64,000 nt of DNA, from the NCBI GenBank assembly GCA_017451645.1, contig JAFTNZ010000019.1:1-64000 (forward strand), given 5' to 3'. The stretch's first letter is position 1, and the number at the start of each line of letters is the position of its first letter. The translations under genes were made by a program, and so were the position numbers. This document shows, piece by piece, positions 54,034 to 62,895 of this stretch. The notes under the pieces were generated by a model, which did not search any database, was not told the origin of the DNA, and saw only the letters and a list, made by a program, of their open reading frames with translations. This stretch comes from Bacteroidaceae bacterium. GTDB lineage: Bacteria; Bacteroidota; Bacteroidia; Bacteroidales; Bacteroidaceae.

Positions 54034-55206
54034 TCAATAGTTAAATTCTCCGAATTCGCTCTTGATGGTCAGCTCCTTCTGTCCGTTGCTCTCTTCGATG
54101 CGTCCGATGATTTGTGCATCGATGCCAAAGCTCTTGCTGATGGCGATGACCTCCTCGGCATATTCGGGTGCAAGGTACACCTCCAGACGGTGACCCATGT
54201 TGAACACCTTGTACATCTCCGCCCAATCGGTGTTGCTCTGCTCCTTGATGGTCTTGAAAAGAGGAGGCACGGGGAAGAGGTTGTCCTTGATGACACGGCA
54301 ATTGTCTCCCACGAAGTGCAGTACCTTCGTCTGGGCACCTCCCGAGCAGTGTACCATACCGTGGATATTTTTTCTCAGGTTATCCAAAAGTTTTTTCACA
54401 ACGGGGGCGTAAGTACGCGTAGGTGAAAGCACCAGTTTGCCCGCGTCAATGGGGCTGCCCTCTACGGCATCGGTCAACTTCAGTCCACCGCTATATACCA
54501 ACTCCTCGGGTACGCCTGCGTCGTAACTTTCGGGATACTTCTCGGCCAGATATTTGGCAAATACATCGTGGCGGGCGCTGGTCAGTCCGTTGCTTCCCAT
54601 ACCACCGTTGTACTCCTTCTCGTAGGTGGCCTGTCCGTAAGAGGCAAGCCCCACAATCACGTCACCCGGCTGGATGTTCGCATTGTCAATTACGTCGCTA
54701 CGCTTCATGCGGCAAGTCACAGTAGAGTCCACAATGATGGTGCGCACCAGGTCGCCCACGTCGGCCGTTTCGCCACCCGTAGCATACACGCCTACGCCCA
54801 TTTCGCGAAGTTCGGCCAGCAACTCGTCCGTGCCATTGATGATGGCACTGATTACCTCACCCGGCACAAGCAGTTTGTTGCGTCCGATGGTAGAGCTCAC
54901 CAGGATGTTATCTACCGCACCTACGCAAAGCAGGTCATCGATGTTCATGATGAGTGCATCCTGTGCAATGCCCTTCCACACACTCAGGTCGCCCGTCTCC
55001 TTCCAATAGAGGTAAGCCAATGACGACTTGGTGCCTGCACCGTCGGCATGCATGATGTTGCAATACTCCGGGTCGCCGCCCAAGATGTCGGGGATAATTT
55101 TGCAGAAAGCTTTCGGGTAGAGACCCTTATCAATGTTCTTGATGGCATTGTGCACATCTTCTTTCGAGGCCGATACGCCACGCATCATGTACCGTTGGTT
55201 ACTCAT
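54034..55206 (-). CDS. purM: Phosphoribosylformylglycinamidine cyclo-ligase (AIR synthase)
   Basis: This 390-residue enzyme of purine synthesis closes the imidazole ring to form AIR with ATP. Motifs are HADGAGTKSSLAYLYWKETG, NIDDLLCVGAVDN, YATGGETADVGDLVRTIIVD and GLASYGQATYEKEYNGGMGS. It is longer than the 345-residue E. coli enzyme, as in other Bacteroidota. ATG 55206 (MSNQRYMMRGVSAS) is used. Confidence 0.93.
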   Translation of the reverse strand: MSNQRYMMRGVSASKEDVHNAIKNIDKGLYPKAFCKIIPDILGGDPEYCNIMHADGAGTKSSLAYLYWKETGDLSVWKGIAQDALIMNIDDLLCVGAVDNILVSSTIGRNKLLVPGEVISAIINGTDELLAELREMGVGVYATGGETADVGDLVRTIIVDSTVTCRMKRSDVIDNANIQPGDVIVGLASYGQATYEKEYNGGMGSNGLTSARHDVFAKYLAEKYPESYDAGVPEELVYSGGLKLTDAVEGSPIDAGKLVLSPTRTYAPVVKKLLDNLRKNIHGMVHCSGGAQTKVLHFVGDNCRVIKDNLFPVPPLFKTIKEQSNTDWAEMYKVFNMGHRLEVYLAPEYAEEVIAISKSFGIDAQIIGRIEESNGQKELTIKSEFGEFNY

Positions 55207-55260
55207 TGTCTTGATATATGTTTTGTTTGTTTTATACCTTAAATATATGTATGTAGGGCG

Positions 55261-55268
55261 CAAAGTTA
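55261..55268 (-). promoter_or_regulatory. purM promoter, -7 box
   Basis: TAACTTTG on the minus strand fits TAnnTTTG, 54 bases before the ATG. No -33 TTTG follows the usual spacing. The rest of the divergent gap (55269-55609) shows no supported gene; a weak TAATTTTA at 55485-55492 may drive recJ. Confidence 0.5.
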
Positions 55269-55609
55269 CTTATTTTTTTTTAGAAATCAGGTGTTTGTTC
55301 GTTGAATTATGTTTTTCTTTGTGTCGTAATGTCCTATTAGGAGGGAGTATTGGGTCTTGTTGGGGCTGCTTCCTGTGTCAAGTGTCAGTGAGGTGCTGTT
55401 CTTTTCTGTTCGTTCTAAAAGAAAGAAAAATGTAAATACTGTTAAATAAGTGTGGTAAATGTAATTGTTGCATGATAATTTTCGTAATTTTACCCGTTCA
55501 AATGTGTTCCTGTAAAGGAATGTCGGGCGGAATAGGAAAATGATGCCCAATGATAGTGTATTCGTAATACATTGTCTATGAGATTGGAAAGAAAGAAAAA
55601 ACATATATA

Positions 55610-57328
55610 ATGAATAACAAATGGATCTATCAATCACCCAAAGATGGAGAACTTGAAGCAGCCAAGGTGTTGTCGGCACAGATAGGAATAAGTCCTATCC
55701 TATGTCGTCTGCTGATAGAAAGGGGGATAAAGACTCCTGAAGAAGCCAAACGGTTCTTCCGCCCGCAGCTGAGCGAATTGCACGATCCTTTCCTGATGAA
55801 AGATATGGATAAGGCCGTGGATAGATTGAACGAGGCAATGGGGCGTAAGGAGCGCATTTTGGTGTATGGTGACTATGATGTGGATGGTACCACGGCAGTA
55901 GCGCTTGTTTACAAGTTTCTGCAACAGTTCTATTCTAATATAGACTATTACATACCCGACCGTTACAACGAAGGGTATGGTGTTTCTTATAAAGGGGTGG
56001 ATTATGCGTGTGAAACAGGTGTAAAACTCGTCATTGTGCTCGATTGCGGCATCAAGGCAGTAGAAGAGATTGCTTATGCAAAGGAGCGTGGCATCGACTT
56101 CATCATCTGTGATCACCATGTGCCTGACGACGAATTGCCCCCAGCTGTAGCTATTCTCAATGCAAAGCGGGTAGATGCTACGTATCCTTATCCCCATTTG
56201 TCCGGATGTGGCGTGGGATTCAAGTTTATGCAGGCCTTTGCGGCTAACAACGGCATTGAATTCAGCCAACTGACCCCCTTGCTTGATTTAGTGGCGGTGA
56301 GTGTGGCTTCGGACATTGTCCCAATCATGGGAGAGAATCGTATATTGACTTATCATGGATTGAGACAACTCAATTCAAATCCGAGTGTAGGGTTGAGGGC
56401 TATCATTGAGGTGTGTGGACTTTCGGATAAGGAGATAACCATCTCGGATATAGTTTTCAAGATTGGACCACGTATCAATGCTTCGGGACGGATACAGAAT
56501 GGCAAAGAGGCCGTGGATCTGCTTACAGAACGTAACTTCAAGCAGGCATTGCAAAAAAGTCAGCAAATCAATTTGTATAATGAGACACGCAAGGACTTGG
56601 ATAAAGCCATGACTGAAGAAGCCAACCATATAGTAGATGAATTGGAAGGGCTTAGTGGGCGCAGGAGCATTGTCATCTTCAATGAACAATGGCATAAGGG
56701 GGTAATAGGTATTGTTGCCAGCAGATTGACAGAAATCTATTATCGTCCGGCAGTGGTGTTGACACGTACAGGAGATATGGCGACAGGTTCGGCTCGGAGT
56801 GTATCGGGGTTTGATGTATATAAGGCGATAGAGCATTGTCGTGACTTGTTGGAGAATTTCGGTGGACATACCTATGCGGCCGGACTTTCTATGAAGATTG
56901 AAAATGTGCCTGAATTTACACGCCGTTTTGAAGAGTTTGTGGCAGGGCATATTTTGCCAGAACAGACAAGAGCTACCATTGAAATTGATGCCGAATTGGA
57001 TTTCAAGGATATAACAAATCGCTTTTTTAGTGATTTGAAACGTTTCAACCCCTTCGGGCCTGACAATCACAAACCGATATTCTGTACGCATCATGTGTAC
57101 GATTATGGTACAAGCAAAGTCGTAGGGCGTGATCAGGAACATATCAAGTTGGAATTGGTGGATAATAAATCAAACAACGTAATGAATGGCATTGCATTCG
57201 GACAAAGTTCGCAGGCACGCTACATCAAGACGAAACGTGCGTTTGATATCTGTTATTCAATCGAAGAGAATACTCATAAGCATGGCGAGGTGCAATTGCT
57301 TATAGAGGATATAAAACCTTTGGTATGA
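55610..57328 (+). CDS. recJ: Single-stranded-DNA exonuclease RecJ
   Basis: This 572-residue 5'-3' exonuclease has the DHH motifs ILVYGDYDVDGTTAVALVYK (I), LVIVLDCGIK (II), IICDHHVPDDELP (III), VASDIVPIMGENR (IV) and a DHHA1 domain with FGGHTYAAGLSMK. RecJ resects DNA ends in RecF-pathway repair with RecQ, which is the next gene, a functional pairing. The gap to recQ is 21 bases. Confidence 0.96.
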   Translation: MNNKWIYQSPKDGELEAAKVLSAQIGISPILCRLLIERGIKTPEEAKRFFRPQLSELHDPFLMKDMDKAVDRLNEAMGRKERILVYGDYDVDGTTAVALVYKFLQQFYSNIDYYIPDRYNEGYGVSYKGVDYACETGVKLVIVLDCGIKAVEEIAYAKERGIDFIICDHHVPDDELPPAVAILNAKRVDATYPYPHLSGCGVGFKFMQAFAANNGIEFSQLTPLLDLVAVSVASDIVPIMGENRILTYHGLRQLNSNPSVGLRAIIEVCGLSDKEITISDIVFKIGPRINASGRIQNGKEAVDLLTERNFKQALQKSQQINLYNETRKDLDKAMTEEANHIVDELEGLSGRRSIVIFNEQWHKGVIGIVASRLTEIYYRPAVVLTRTGDMATGSARSVSGFDVYKAIEHCRDLLENFGGHTYAAGLSMKIENVPEFTRRFEEFVAGHILPEQTRATIEIDAELDFKDITNRFFSDLKRFNPFGPDNHKPIFCTHHVYDYGTSKVVGRDQEHIKLELVDNKSNNVMNGIAFGQSSQARYIKTKRAFDICYSIEENTHKHGEVQLLIEDIKPLV

Positions 57329-57349
57329 ATGATTTGAGAAATTGTGGCA

Positions 57350-59263
57350 ATGAATCGCTATCGCGACATATTGAAGCAATATTGGGGTTATGATTCTTTT
57401 CGGGGGATTCAGGAAGAAATCATACAGAGTATAGGGAACGGACGGGATACGTTGGGCCTGATGCCTACAGGAGGTGGAAAAAGTATAACCTTTCAGGTTC
57501 CGGCATTAGCGCAAGGGGGAGTGTGCTTGGTTATCACTCCACTCATTGCTCTGATGAAAGATCAGGTAAGCCACCTTCGGGCAAAAGGCATAAAAGCTGC
57601 GGCCATTTATGCTGGAATGACACGTGAAGAGATTGTCGTGGCATTGGAAAATTGCATTTTTGGAAACTATAAATTCCTTTACATCTCTCCGGAACGCCTC
57701 TCGTCTGAACTCTTTCAGATAAAGCTCAGGCGGATGAAAGTGAGTTTTATCACGGTCGATGAGAGTCATTGTATTTCACAATGGGGCTATGATTTCCGCC
57801 CTTCATACCTGCACATTTCTGATATTCGCAAATTGTTGCCTGATATTCCCATTCTGGCTTTGACGGCAACGGCTACTCCGGAAGTTGTCAAGGACATACA
57901 ACAAAAATTGGAATTTCGTGAAGAAAACTTCCTGAAGATGAGTTTCGAACGGAAGAACCTGGGGTATGTCGTACGCCATACAGAAGATAAAATGGCAGAA
58001 ATGCTACATATTCTCCAACGGATACAGGGAAGTGCTATCGTTTACGTCCGTAGCAGAAACCGTACCCGTGAAGTGGCCGAATGGCTTGTTGGAGAAGGAA
58101 TCAGTGCCGAATTCTATCATGCAGGGATTCCTCATGTGGATAAGGACGACCGTCAACGGAAATGGCAACAAGGCGTCTCGCGGGTGATGGTTGCCACCAA
58201 TGCCTTTGGGATGGGGATAGACAAGTCTAATGTTCGTGTGGTGATTCATCTTGATATACCGGATTCGCCGGAGGCTTATTTTCAGGAAGCTGGTCGGGCC
58301 GGGCGTGACGGGTTGCAGGCTTATGCTGTTCTTTTAGTGGGAAGGCGTGATGTGCAGACTTTGCGCCAACGCATACCTGAAACTTTCCCTGACAAGAAAT
58401 TCATTTGTGAGATTTATGAGCATCTGAGTTATTATTATCAGGTTGCTATGGGAAGTGGCGAAGGAGTGACACATGAGTTTGATATTAATAAGTTTTGTCG
58501 CAATTTCAAACATTTTCCTGTCCAGACAGAAAGTGCTTTACGTATCCTTACCCAGGCAGGATATATAGAATATGTCGACGAGCAAGAAAACGATTCTCGT
58601 TTGATGTTTGTTGTCCATCGCGATGAATTGTATTCTCTCCGTGATGACCCCTCGATGGATGTGTTGTTGCGTGCTCTGATGCGTAGTTATACGGGGCTGT
58701 TTACGGATTATGTCTATATTGACGAACATCGTTTGGCACGCGAAACGGGGACTACCTTCCGTGAAGTCTATGACGCTTTGAAGTCGTTGAATTTCAGAGG
58801 TGTCATTCATTATATACCCTATAAAAAAACACCTCTCATCCGATATGTCCGTCAACGTGAAGAGATTGGACGGTTGGTAATTTCTGCCGATGTGTATGAT
58901 AAGAGAAAAGAGGCATTGGAAAAAAGGGTAGGGGCTATGGTCGAATATGCTACATCTGCCGACAAATGTCGGAGTCGTATGCTATTGGCATATTTTGGGG
59001 AGCATATCAGGTGTGATTGCCAGATGTGTGATGTCTGTTGTGCCGCTCATGCTTCGGGGGTAAAGAACAGTGTTTATAATCACCTTTGTGCATTGCTTGA
59101 CAGTTTGTCCCAAGAGGATGGAGAAGTGAGTCTGACTCTTTTTTGCAAAAAGGCCGAGACTATTTGTTCCCGTACGCAAGTGATGGAAGTCCTCCGCTTT
59201 TTACAGGCGAACGAAAGAGTCAGGCTTGTAGATGGAGAAATCTTACATTGTCAATTGAATTAG
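57350..59263 (+). CDS. recQ: ATP-dependent DNA helicase RecQ
   Basis: This 637-residue 3'-5' helicase has the Walker A GLMPTGGGKSITFQVPA, the DExH box TVDESHCISQWGYDFRP, ALTATATPEV and QEAGRAGRDGLQAYAVLLVG. The RQC zinc site is CDCQMCDVC near residue 560 and a winged-helix tail follows. The HRDC domain is not evident. ATG 57350 is preferred over GTG 57344. Paired with recJ. Confidence 0.95.
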   Translation: MNRYRDILKQYWGYDSFRGIQEEIIQSIGNGRDTLGLMPTGGGKSITFQVPALAQGGVCLVITPLIALMKDQVSHLRAKGIKAAAIYAGMTREEIVVALENCIFGNYKFLYISPERLSSELFQIKLRRMKVSFITVDESHCISQWGYDFRPSYLHISDIRKLLPDIPILALTATATPEVVKDIQQKLEFREENFLKMSFERKNLGYVVRHTEDKMAEMLHILQRIQGSAIVYVRSRNRTREVAEWLVGEGISAEFYHAGIPHVDKDDRQRKWQQGVSRVMVATNAFGMGIDKSNVRVVIHLDIPDSPEAYFQEAGRAGRDGLQAYAVLLVGRRDVQTLRQRIPETFPDKKFICEIYEHLSYYYQVAMGSGEGVTHEFDINKFCRNFKHFPVQTESALRILTQAGYIEYVDEQENDSRLMFVVHRDELYSLRDDPSMDVLLRALMRSYTGLFTDYVYIDEHRLARETGTTFREVYDALKSLNFRGVIHYIPYKKTPLIRYVRQREEIGRLVISADVYDKRKEALEKRVGAMVEYATSADKCRSRMLLAYFGEHIRCDCQMCDVCCAAHASGVKNSVYNHLCALLDSLSQEDGEVSLTLFCKKAETICSRTQVMEVLRFLQANERVRLVDGEILHCQLN

Positions 59264-59285
59264 TACAAAATTAGAGATAAGAACG

Positions 59286-59663
59286 ATGAGTCAGGAAATC
59301 AAAGTGCCGGATATGTCATTGGAAGCAGAAGTTGAAAATCCTTTTGCTGAAATCGTCATGTTGACACAATTGCTTGCTATGGAACCCAAACGGACAGATG
59401 CCTTGTTGAGGCGTGCACTGGTTTTGTTAAATATGGGGCAGTTGGTTGAGGCTGAAGCTGATTTGAATGTGGCAATGGAATTGCCGGACAAGTGGGAAAA
59501 AGAAATAGATAAAGTCCGTTGTAAGGTGGCTGTCTGCTACTATGAACGCGGTCGTATGCGTCATGTCTCCGGTGATGATAAAGGGGCAATGGAGGATATG
59601 CGTCACGCAATGGAAATGGCCCCAGAGATAGTAAAGGAGATTACCGGTCGGTTCAATAAATAA
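59286..59663 (+). CDS. Small TPR protein (125 aa)
   Basis: A 125-residue protein with three tetratricopeptide-like helical pairs (AEIVMLTQLLAMEPKRTDAL, RALVLLNMGQLVEAEADLNV, YERGRMRHVSGDDKGAMEDM). Such repeats mediate protein contact. It has no signal peptide. It lies 22 bases after recQ and may be co-transcribed. Function unknown. Confidence 0.8.
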   Translation: MSQEIKVPDMSLEAEVENPFAEIVMLTQLLAMEPKRTDALLRRALVLLNMGQLVEAEADLNVAMELPDKWEKEIDKVRCKVAVCYYERGRMRHVSGDDKGAMEDMRHAMEMAPEIVKEITGRFNK

Positions 59664-59701
59664 GGAATAAGAACGTTTATTTTTCTTTTTTGTCTTCGGT
59701 T

Positions 59702-59735
59702 TTTGATTAAGTGTCAGCTAAAAGATGTACCTTTG
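59702..59735 (+). promoter_or_regulatory. ruvX promoter
   Basis: TTTG (59702-59705), a 22-base spacer (slightly long) and TACCTTTG (59728-59735). The ruvX ATG at 59745 is only 9 bases past the box, so the leader would be about 5 bases or less. Confidence 0.6.
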
Positions 59736-59744
59736 CACCCAGTT

Positions 59745-60185
59745 ATGAGCAGAATATTATCCATTGACTACGGGCAGAAACGTACAGGATTGGCAGTTAC
59801 CGACCCGATGCGGATTATTGCCAATGGGTTGGCCACGGTGCCAACGGCCACTGTTTTCGATTTTGTCATGCAGTATGTCCGGCAAGAGTCGGTCGGGCTC
59901 ATCATCATCGGACTGCCCAAACAGGCATCAGGCGAATATAGCGAGAATATGAAGCGTATTGTTCCTTTTGTCAATCGTTTGCGCAAGCAGTTGCCGGATG
60001 TTCCAATTGAATATGTTGATGAACGGTTCACTTCCGTGCTGGCGCATCGTGCCATGATGGATGCCGGACTTAAGAAAAAAGACCGGCAGAATAAAGCGCT
60101 GGTGGATGAGATAAGTGCTTGTATTATTCTGCAGACCTATATGGAGTCTGCTGCTTTCAGAGAAAATACCAAACTATCAGATTAA
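59745..60185 (+). CDS. ruvX: Holliday junction resolvase-like protein (YqgF/RuvX)
   Basis: A 146-residue RNase H-fold protein: ILSIDYGQKRTGLAVTDPMR has the first catalytic Asp, IIIGLPKQASGEYSEN the second motif, and YVDERFTSVLAHRAM the Glu. YqgF is implicated in 16S pre-rRNA processing and is also called RuvX. ATG 59745 (MSRILSIDYG) is used; a TTG 14 codons earlier precedes the promoter box. The gap to def is 2 bases. Confidence 0.93.
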   Translation: MSRILSIDYGQKRTGLAVTDPMRIIANGLATVPTATVFDFVMQYVRQESVGLIIIGLPKQASGEYSENMKRIVPFVNRLRKQLPDVPIEYVDERFTSVLAHRAMMDAGLKKKDRQNKALVDEISACIILQTYMESAAFRENTKLSD

Positions 60186-60187
60186 AA

Positions 60188-60742
60188 ATGATTTTACCTG
60201 TTTATATCTACGGACAACCCGTGTTGAGGGCAAAAGCGGAGGATATTACTCCCGATTATCCAAATTTGAAAGAGTTGATAGATAATATGTATGAAACAAT
60301 GGATCGTGCCGACGGGTGTGGTCTTGCCGCTCCACAGATAGGACTCCCTATCCGGGTGGTTGTCATTGATTTGGATATTATGAGTGATGATTATCCCCAA
60401 TACAAGGGCTATCGTCGTGCCTTCATTAATCCACATATCATAGAAACAAATGAGGAGACAGATACAATGGATGAAGGATGCCTCAGTTTGCCGGGTGTTC
60501 ATGAGTCGGTAAAACGTCCGACCCGCATTCATGTGAAATATATGGATACCGATTGGAACGAACACGACGAATGGATTGATGGATTCGAGGCACGTTGTAT
60601 GCAACACGAGTTTGATCATCTGGAAGGGATAATGTTTATCGATCATCTTAGCGGATTGCGCAAACAGATGATAAAAGGGAAACTCGGAGCCATGTTGAAA
60701 GGCAAAGTGCGCTGTGGATATAAGACCAAAATGGTGAAATGA
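60188..60742 (+). CDS. def: Peptide deformylase
   Basis: A 184-residue metalloenzyme that removes the N-formyl group from new proteins. Motifs: GCGLAAPQIGLP (1), DEGCLSLPGVHE (2, with the metal Cys) and QHEFDHLEGIMF (3, HEFDH). ATG 60188 follows the ruvX stop by 2 bases. The partner fmt is at 20076. Confidence 0.97.
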   Translation: MILPVYIYGQPVLRAKAEDITPDYPNLKELIDNMYETMDRADGCGLAAPQIGLPIRVVVIDLDIMSDDYPQYKGYRRAFINPHIIETNEETDTMDEGCLSLPGVHESVKRPTRIHVKYMDTDWNEHDEWIDGFEARCMQHEFDHLEGIMFIDHLSGLRKQMIKGKLGAMLKGKVRCGYKTKMVK

Positions 60743-60768
60743 AATATTAAAGAAAAATCACGAATCCG

Positions 60769-62817
60769 TTGAGACGACTGATTGTCATACTATTATTGAT
60801 GTGCATGCCATGGTTGGTGGCGGCTCAAATCAACACCGACAGGGTGATGATGATAGGTCGTAATGCTCTCTATTTTGAGGATTATGTGTTGAGCATACAA
60901 TATTTCAACCAGGTCATCAATGCAAAGCCCTATCTGCATGAACCTTATTTTTATCGCGGATTGGCCAAACTCAACTTGGATGATTTCAATGGGGCGGAGC
61001 AGGATTGTTCGGAGGCGATAGGGAAAAATCCCTTTGTGGTGAACTATTATCAGGTACGTGGGTTGGCACGTATCAGGCAAGGGAATTATCAAGGTGCAGT
61101 CGATGATTATGTACAGGCATTGGTTTATGCACCAGAGAATGTCGGGGTCTGGCACAATTTGATTCTGTGCAAGATAAAGCAGGAAAAATATGCCGAAGCA
61201 GAGGCCGACATCAAACAACTCTTGTCTTTCTCTCCCCGTTATATTCCGGCCTTTCTGATGCATACAGAAGTTCTGTTGAAGCAGAAGGACACACTTCAGG
61301 CCGAGCAGAGCGTAGAACAGGCATTGGAACTGGACAAGTACGATGACGGAGTGTGGGCTACACGTGCAATGCTCCGATTGCAGCAGGAAAGGTATGAGGA
61401 GGCAGAATCGGACCTTGATCAGGCCATACATCTGGCTCCGAAAGGTGTGGGTTATTACATTAACAGGGCTTTGGCTCGTTTCCACCAGAATGATTTGCGT
61501 GGAGCTATGGGTGATTACGACAGAGCATTGGATATAGAACCGGCTAATGTCATCGGACATTATAACAGGGGATTGTTGCGTGCACAAGTAGGTGATGACA
61601 ATCGGGCTATAGAAGATTTTGATTGTGTGATAATGGCCGAACCGGACAATATGATGGCCATCTTCAATCGGGGAATTTTGCGAGATCAGACGGGAAATTA
61701 TCGGGGGGCAATAGAAGACTACTCTGCCGTCATCGAAGAGTATCCCAATTTCCTTTATGGGTATCAGCAACGTGCCGTAGCCCGTCGTAAAGTGGGTGAC
61801 AGGAAAGGGGCTGAAGCGGATGAATATGTTCTGTTGAAGGCTGATATAGACAGACGCAACCGACTGCTTTCTGGAGGACAGACCGGCGGAGAGGAAAGTG
61901 AAGAGGAAGAGCAGACGAATGGAAAGAAAAAGACACGTAAACGGTCGGAACGGGATGTCAGAAATTACGGTAAAATTGTGGTGGCTGATAATGAAGAGGG
62001 AACACAGAAGTATAAGAATGAATATCGCGGGCGCGTGCAGGATCGGAATGTCAATGTGGAACTGGAGCCCATGTTTGTCATTACCTATTATAAAAAGGAG
62101 AGTGAAGTCAAACGTACCATCATTTTTAACGAAACTGTAGAAAAACTCAATCAATTGGGCTCTTTACCTCACCGTATTTTGCTCACTAATCAGGAGACAG
62201 CGTTGAATCAGGAACAGGTTCAAGAGCATTTCACTTCAGTGGACGAACTTTCATCGGCCATTGCTTCAACCCCTCAAGACCCCTATATTCGGTTTGCCCG
62301 TGCATTGGATTTCTATTTGGTTCAAGACCTGGACAATGCGTTGGAAGACTTGACCAAAGCCATTTTGTATGATGATTGCTTCATGCCTGCTTATTTTAAT
62401 CGTGCATTGATCAGATGCAAACAGTTGGAATATGAACGGGCTATCGCTGCATCGGCTGAACCGGTGGATGAAAAAGGTGATGGTCGGATGGGACTCAACC
62501 CGGGTAAGACCATTGATTATGAACTCGTCAAATACGATTTGAATAAAGTGATAGAACTGGCCCCTGATTTTGATTGTGCCTATTACAATCGAGGAAATTT
62601 GTTCTGTCTGCAGAATGACTATCATGCCGCTATGGTAGATTACAACAAAGCCATATCCCTCAATCCCTTGTTTGCAGAAGCCTATTACAATCGGGGGCTG
62701 ACTCAAATCTTTCTTGGAAATTTGCAGGAAGGACTGTCCGACCTTAGTAAGGCAGGAGAGTTGGGGATATATTCGGTTTATAACATCATAAAACGATATA
62801 CAGAGTCAAAAGAGTGA
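60769..62817 (+). CDS. Large secreted TPR protein
   Basis: A 682-residue protein starting with TTG at 60769, followed at once by a signal peptide (RRLIVILLLMCMPWLVAAQ); the next Met is inside it, so TTG is the likely start. About nine TPR repeats lie in two blocks (residues 20-350 and 500-680), split by a charged linker (EESEEEEQTNGKKKTRKRSE) and a basic stretch. It may be a periplasmic or outer-membrane assembly factor. Not recognised further. It follows def by 26 bases. Confidence 0.85.
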   Translation: MRRLIVILLLMCMPWLVAAQINTDRVMMIGRNALYFEDYVLSIQYFNQVINAKPYLHEPYFYRGLAKLNLDDFNGAEQDCSEAIGKNPFVVNYYQVRGLARIRQGNYQGAVDDYVQALVYAPENVGVWHNLILCKIKQEKYAEAEADIKQLLSFSPRYIPAFLMHTEVLLKQKDTLQAEQSVEQALELDKYDDGVWATRAMLRLQQERYEEAESDLDQAIHLAPKGVGYYINRALARFHQNDLRGAMGDYDRALDIEPANVIGHYNRGLLRAQVGDDNRAIEDFDCVIMAEPDNMMAIFNRGILRDQTGNYRGAIEDYSAVIEEYPNFLYGYQQRAVARRKVGDRKGAEADEYVLLKADIDRRNRLLSGGQTGGEESEEEEQTNGKKKTRKRSERDVRNYGKIVVADNEEGTQKYKNEYRGRVQDRNVNVELEPMFVITYYKKESEVKRTIIFNETVEKLNQLGSLPHRILLTNQETALNQEQVQEHFTSVDELSSAIASTPQDPYIRFARALDFYLVQDLDNALEDLTKAILYDDCFMPAYFNRALIRCKQLEYERAIAASAEPVDEKGDGRMGLNPGKTIDYELVKYDLNKVIELAPDFDCAYYNRGNLFCLQNDYHAAMVDYNKAISLNPLFAEAYYNRGLTQIFLGNLQEGLSDLSKAGELGIYSVYNIIKRYTESKE

Positions 62818-62858
62818 GTTTTTTTGGAAGAAAGACCATAATAATCAAAAGATTTGTT

Positions 62859-62866
62859 TAATTTTG
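62859..62866 (+). promoter_or_regulatory. thrS promoter, -7 box
   Basis: TAATTTTG matches TAnnTTTG, 30 bases before the thrS ATG. A TTTG at a normal distance is not visible. Confidence 0.45.
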
Positions 62867-62895
62867 CCGCTCAAAAGTCGAAAATAACAACAGAT

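Noticed and set aside
60793-62154. 453-codon minus-strand frame antisense to the TPR gene
   Set aside because: A shadow of the repetitive TPR codons; no motif, and it ends inside the repeats.
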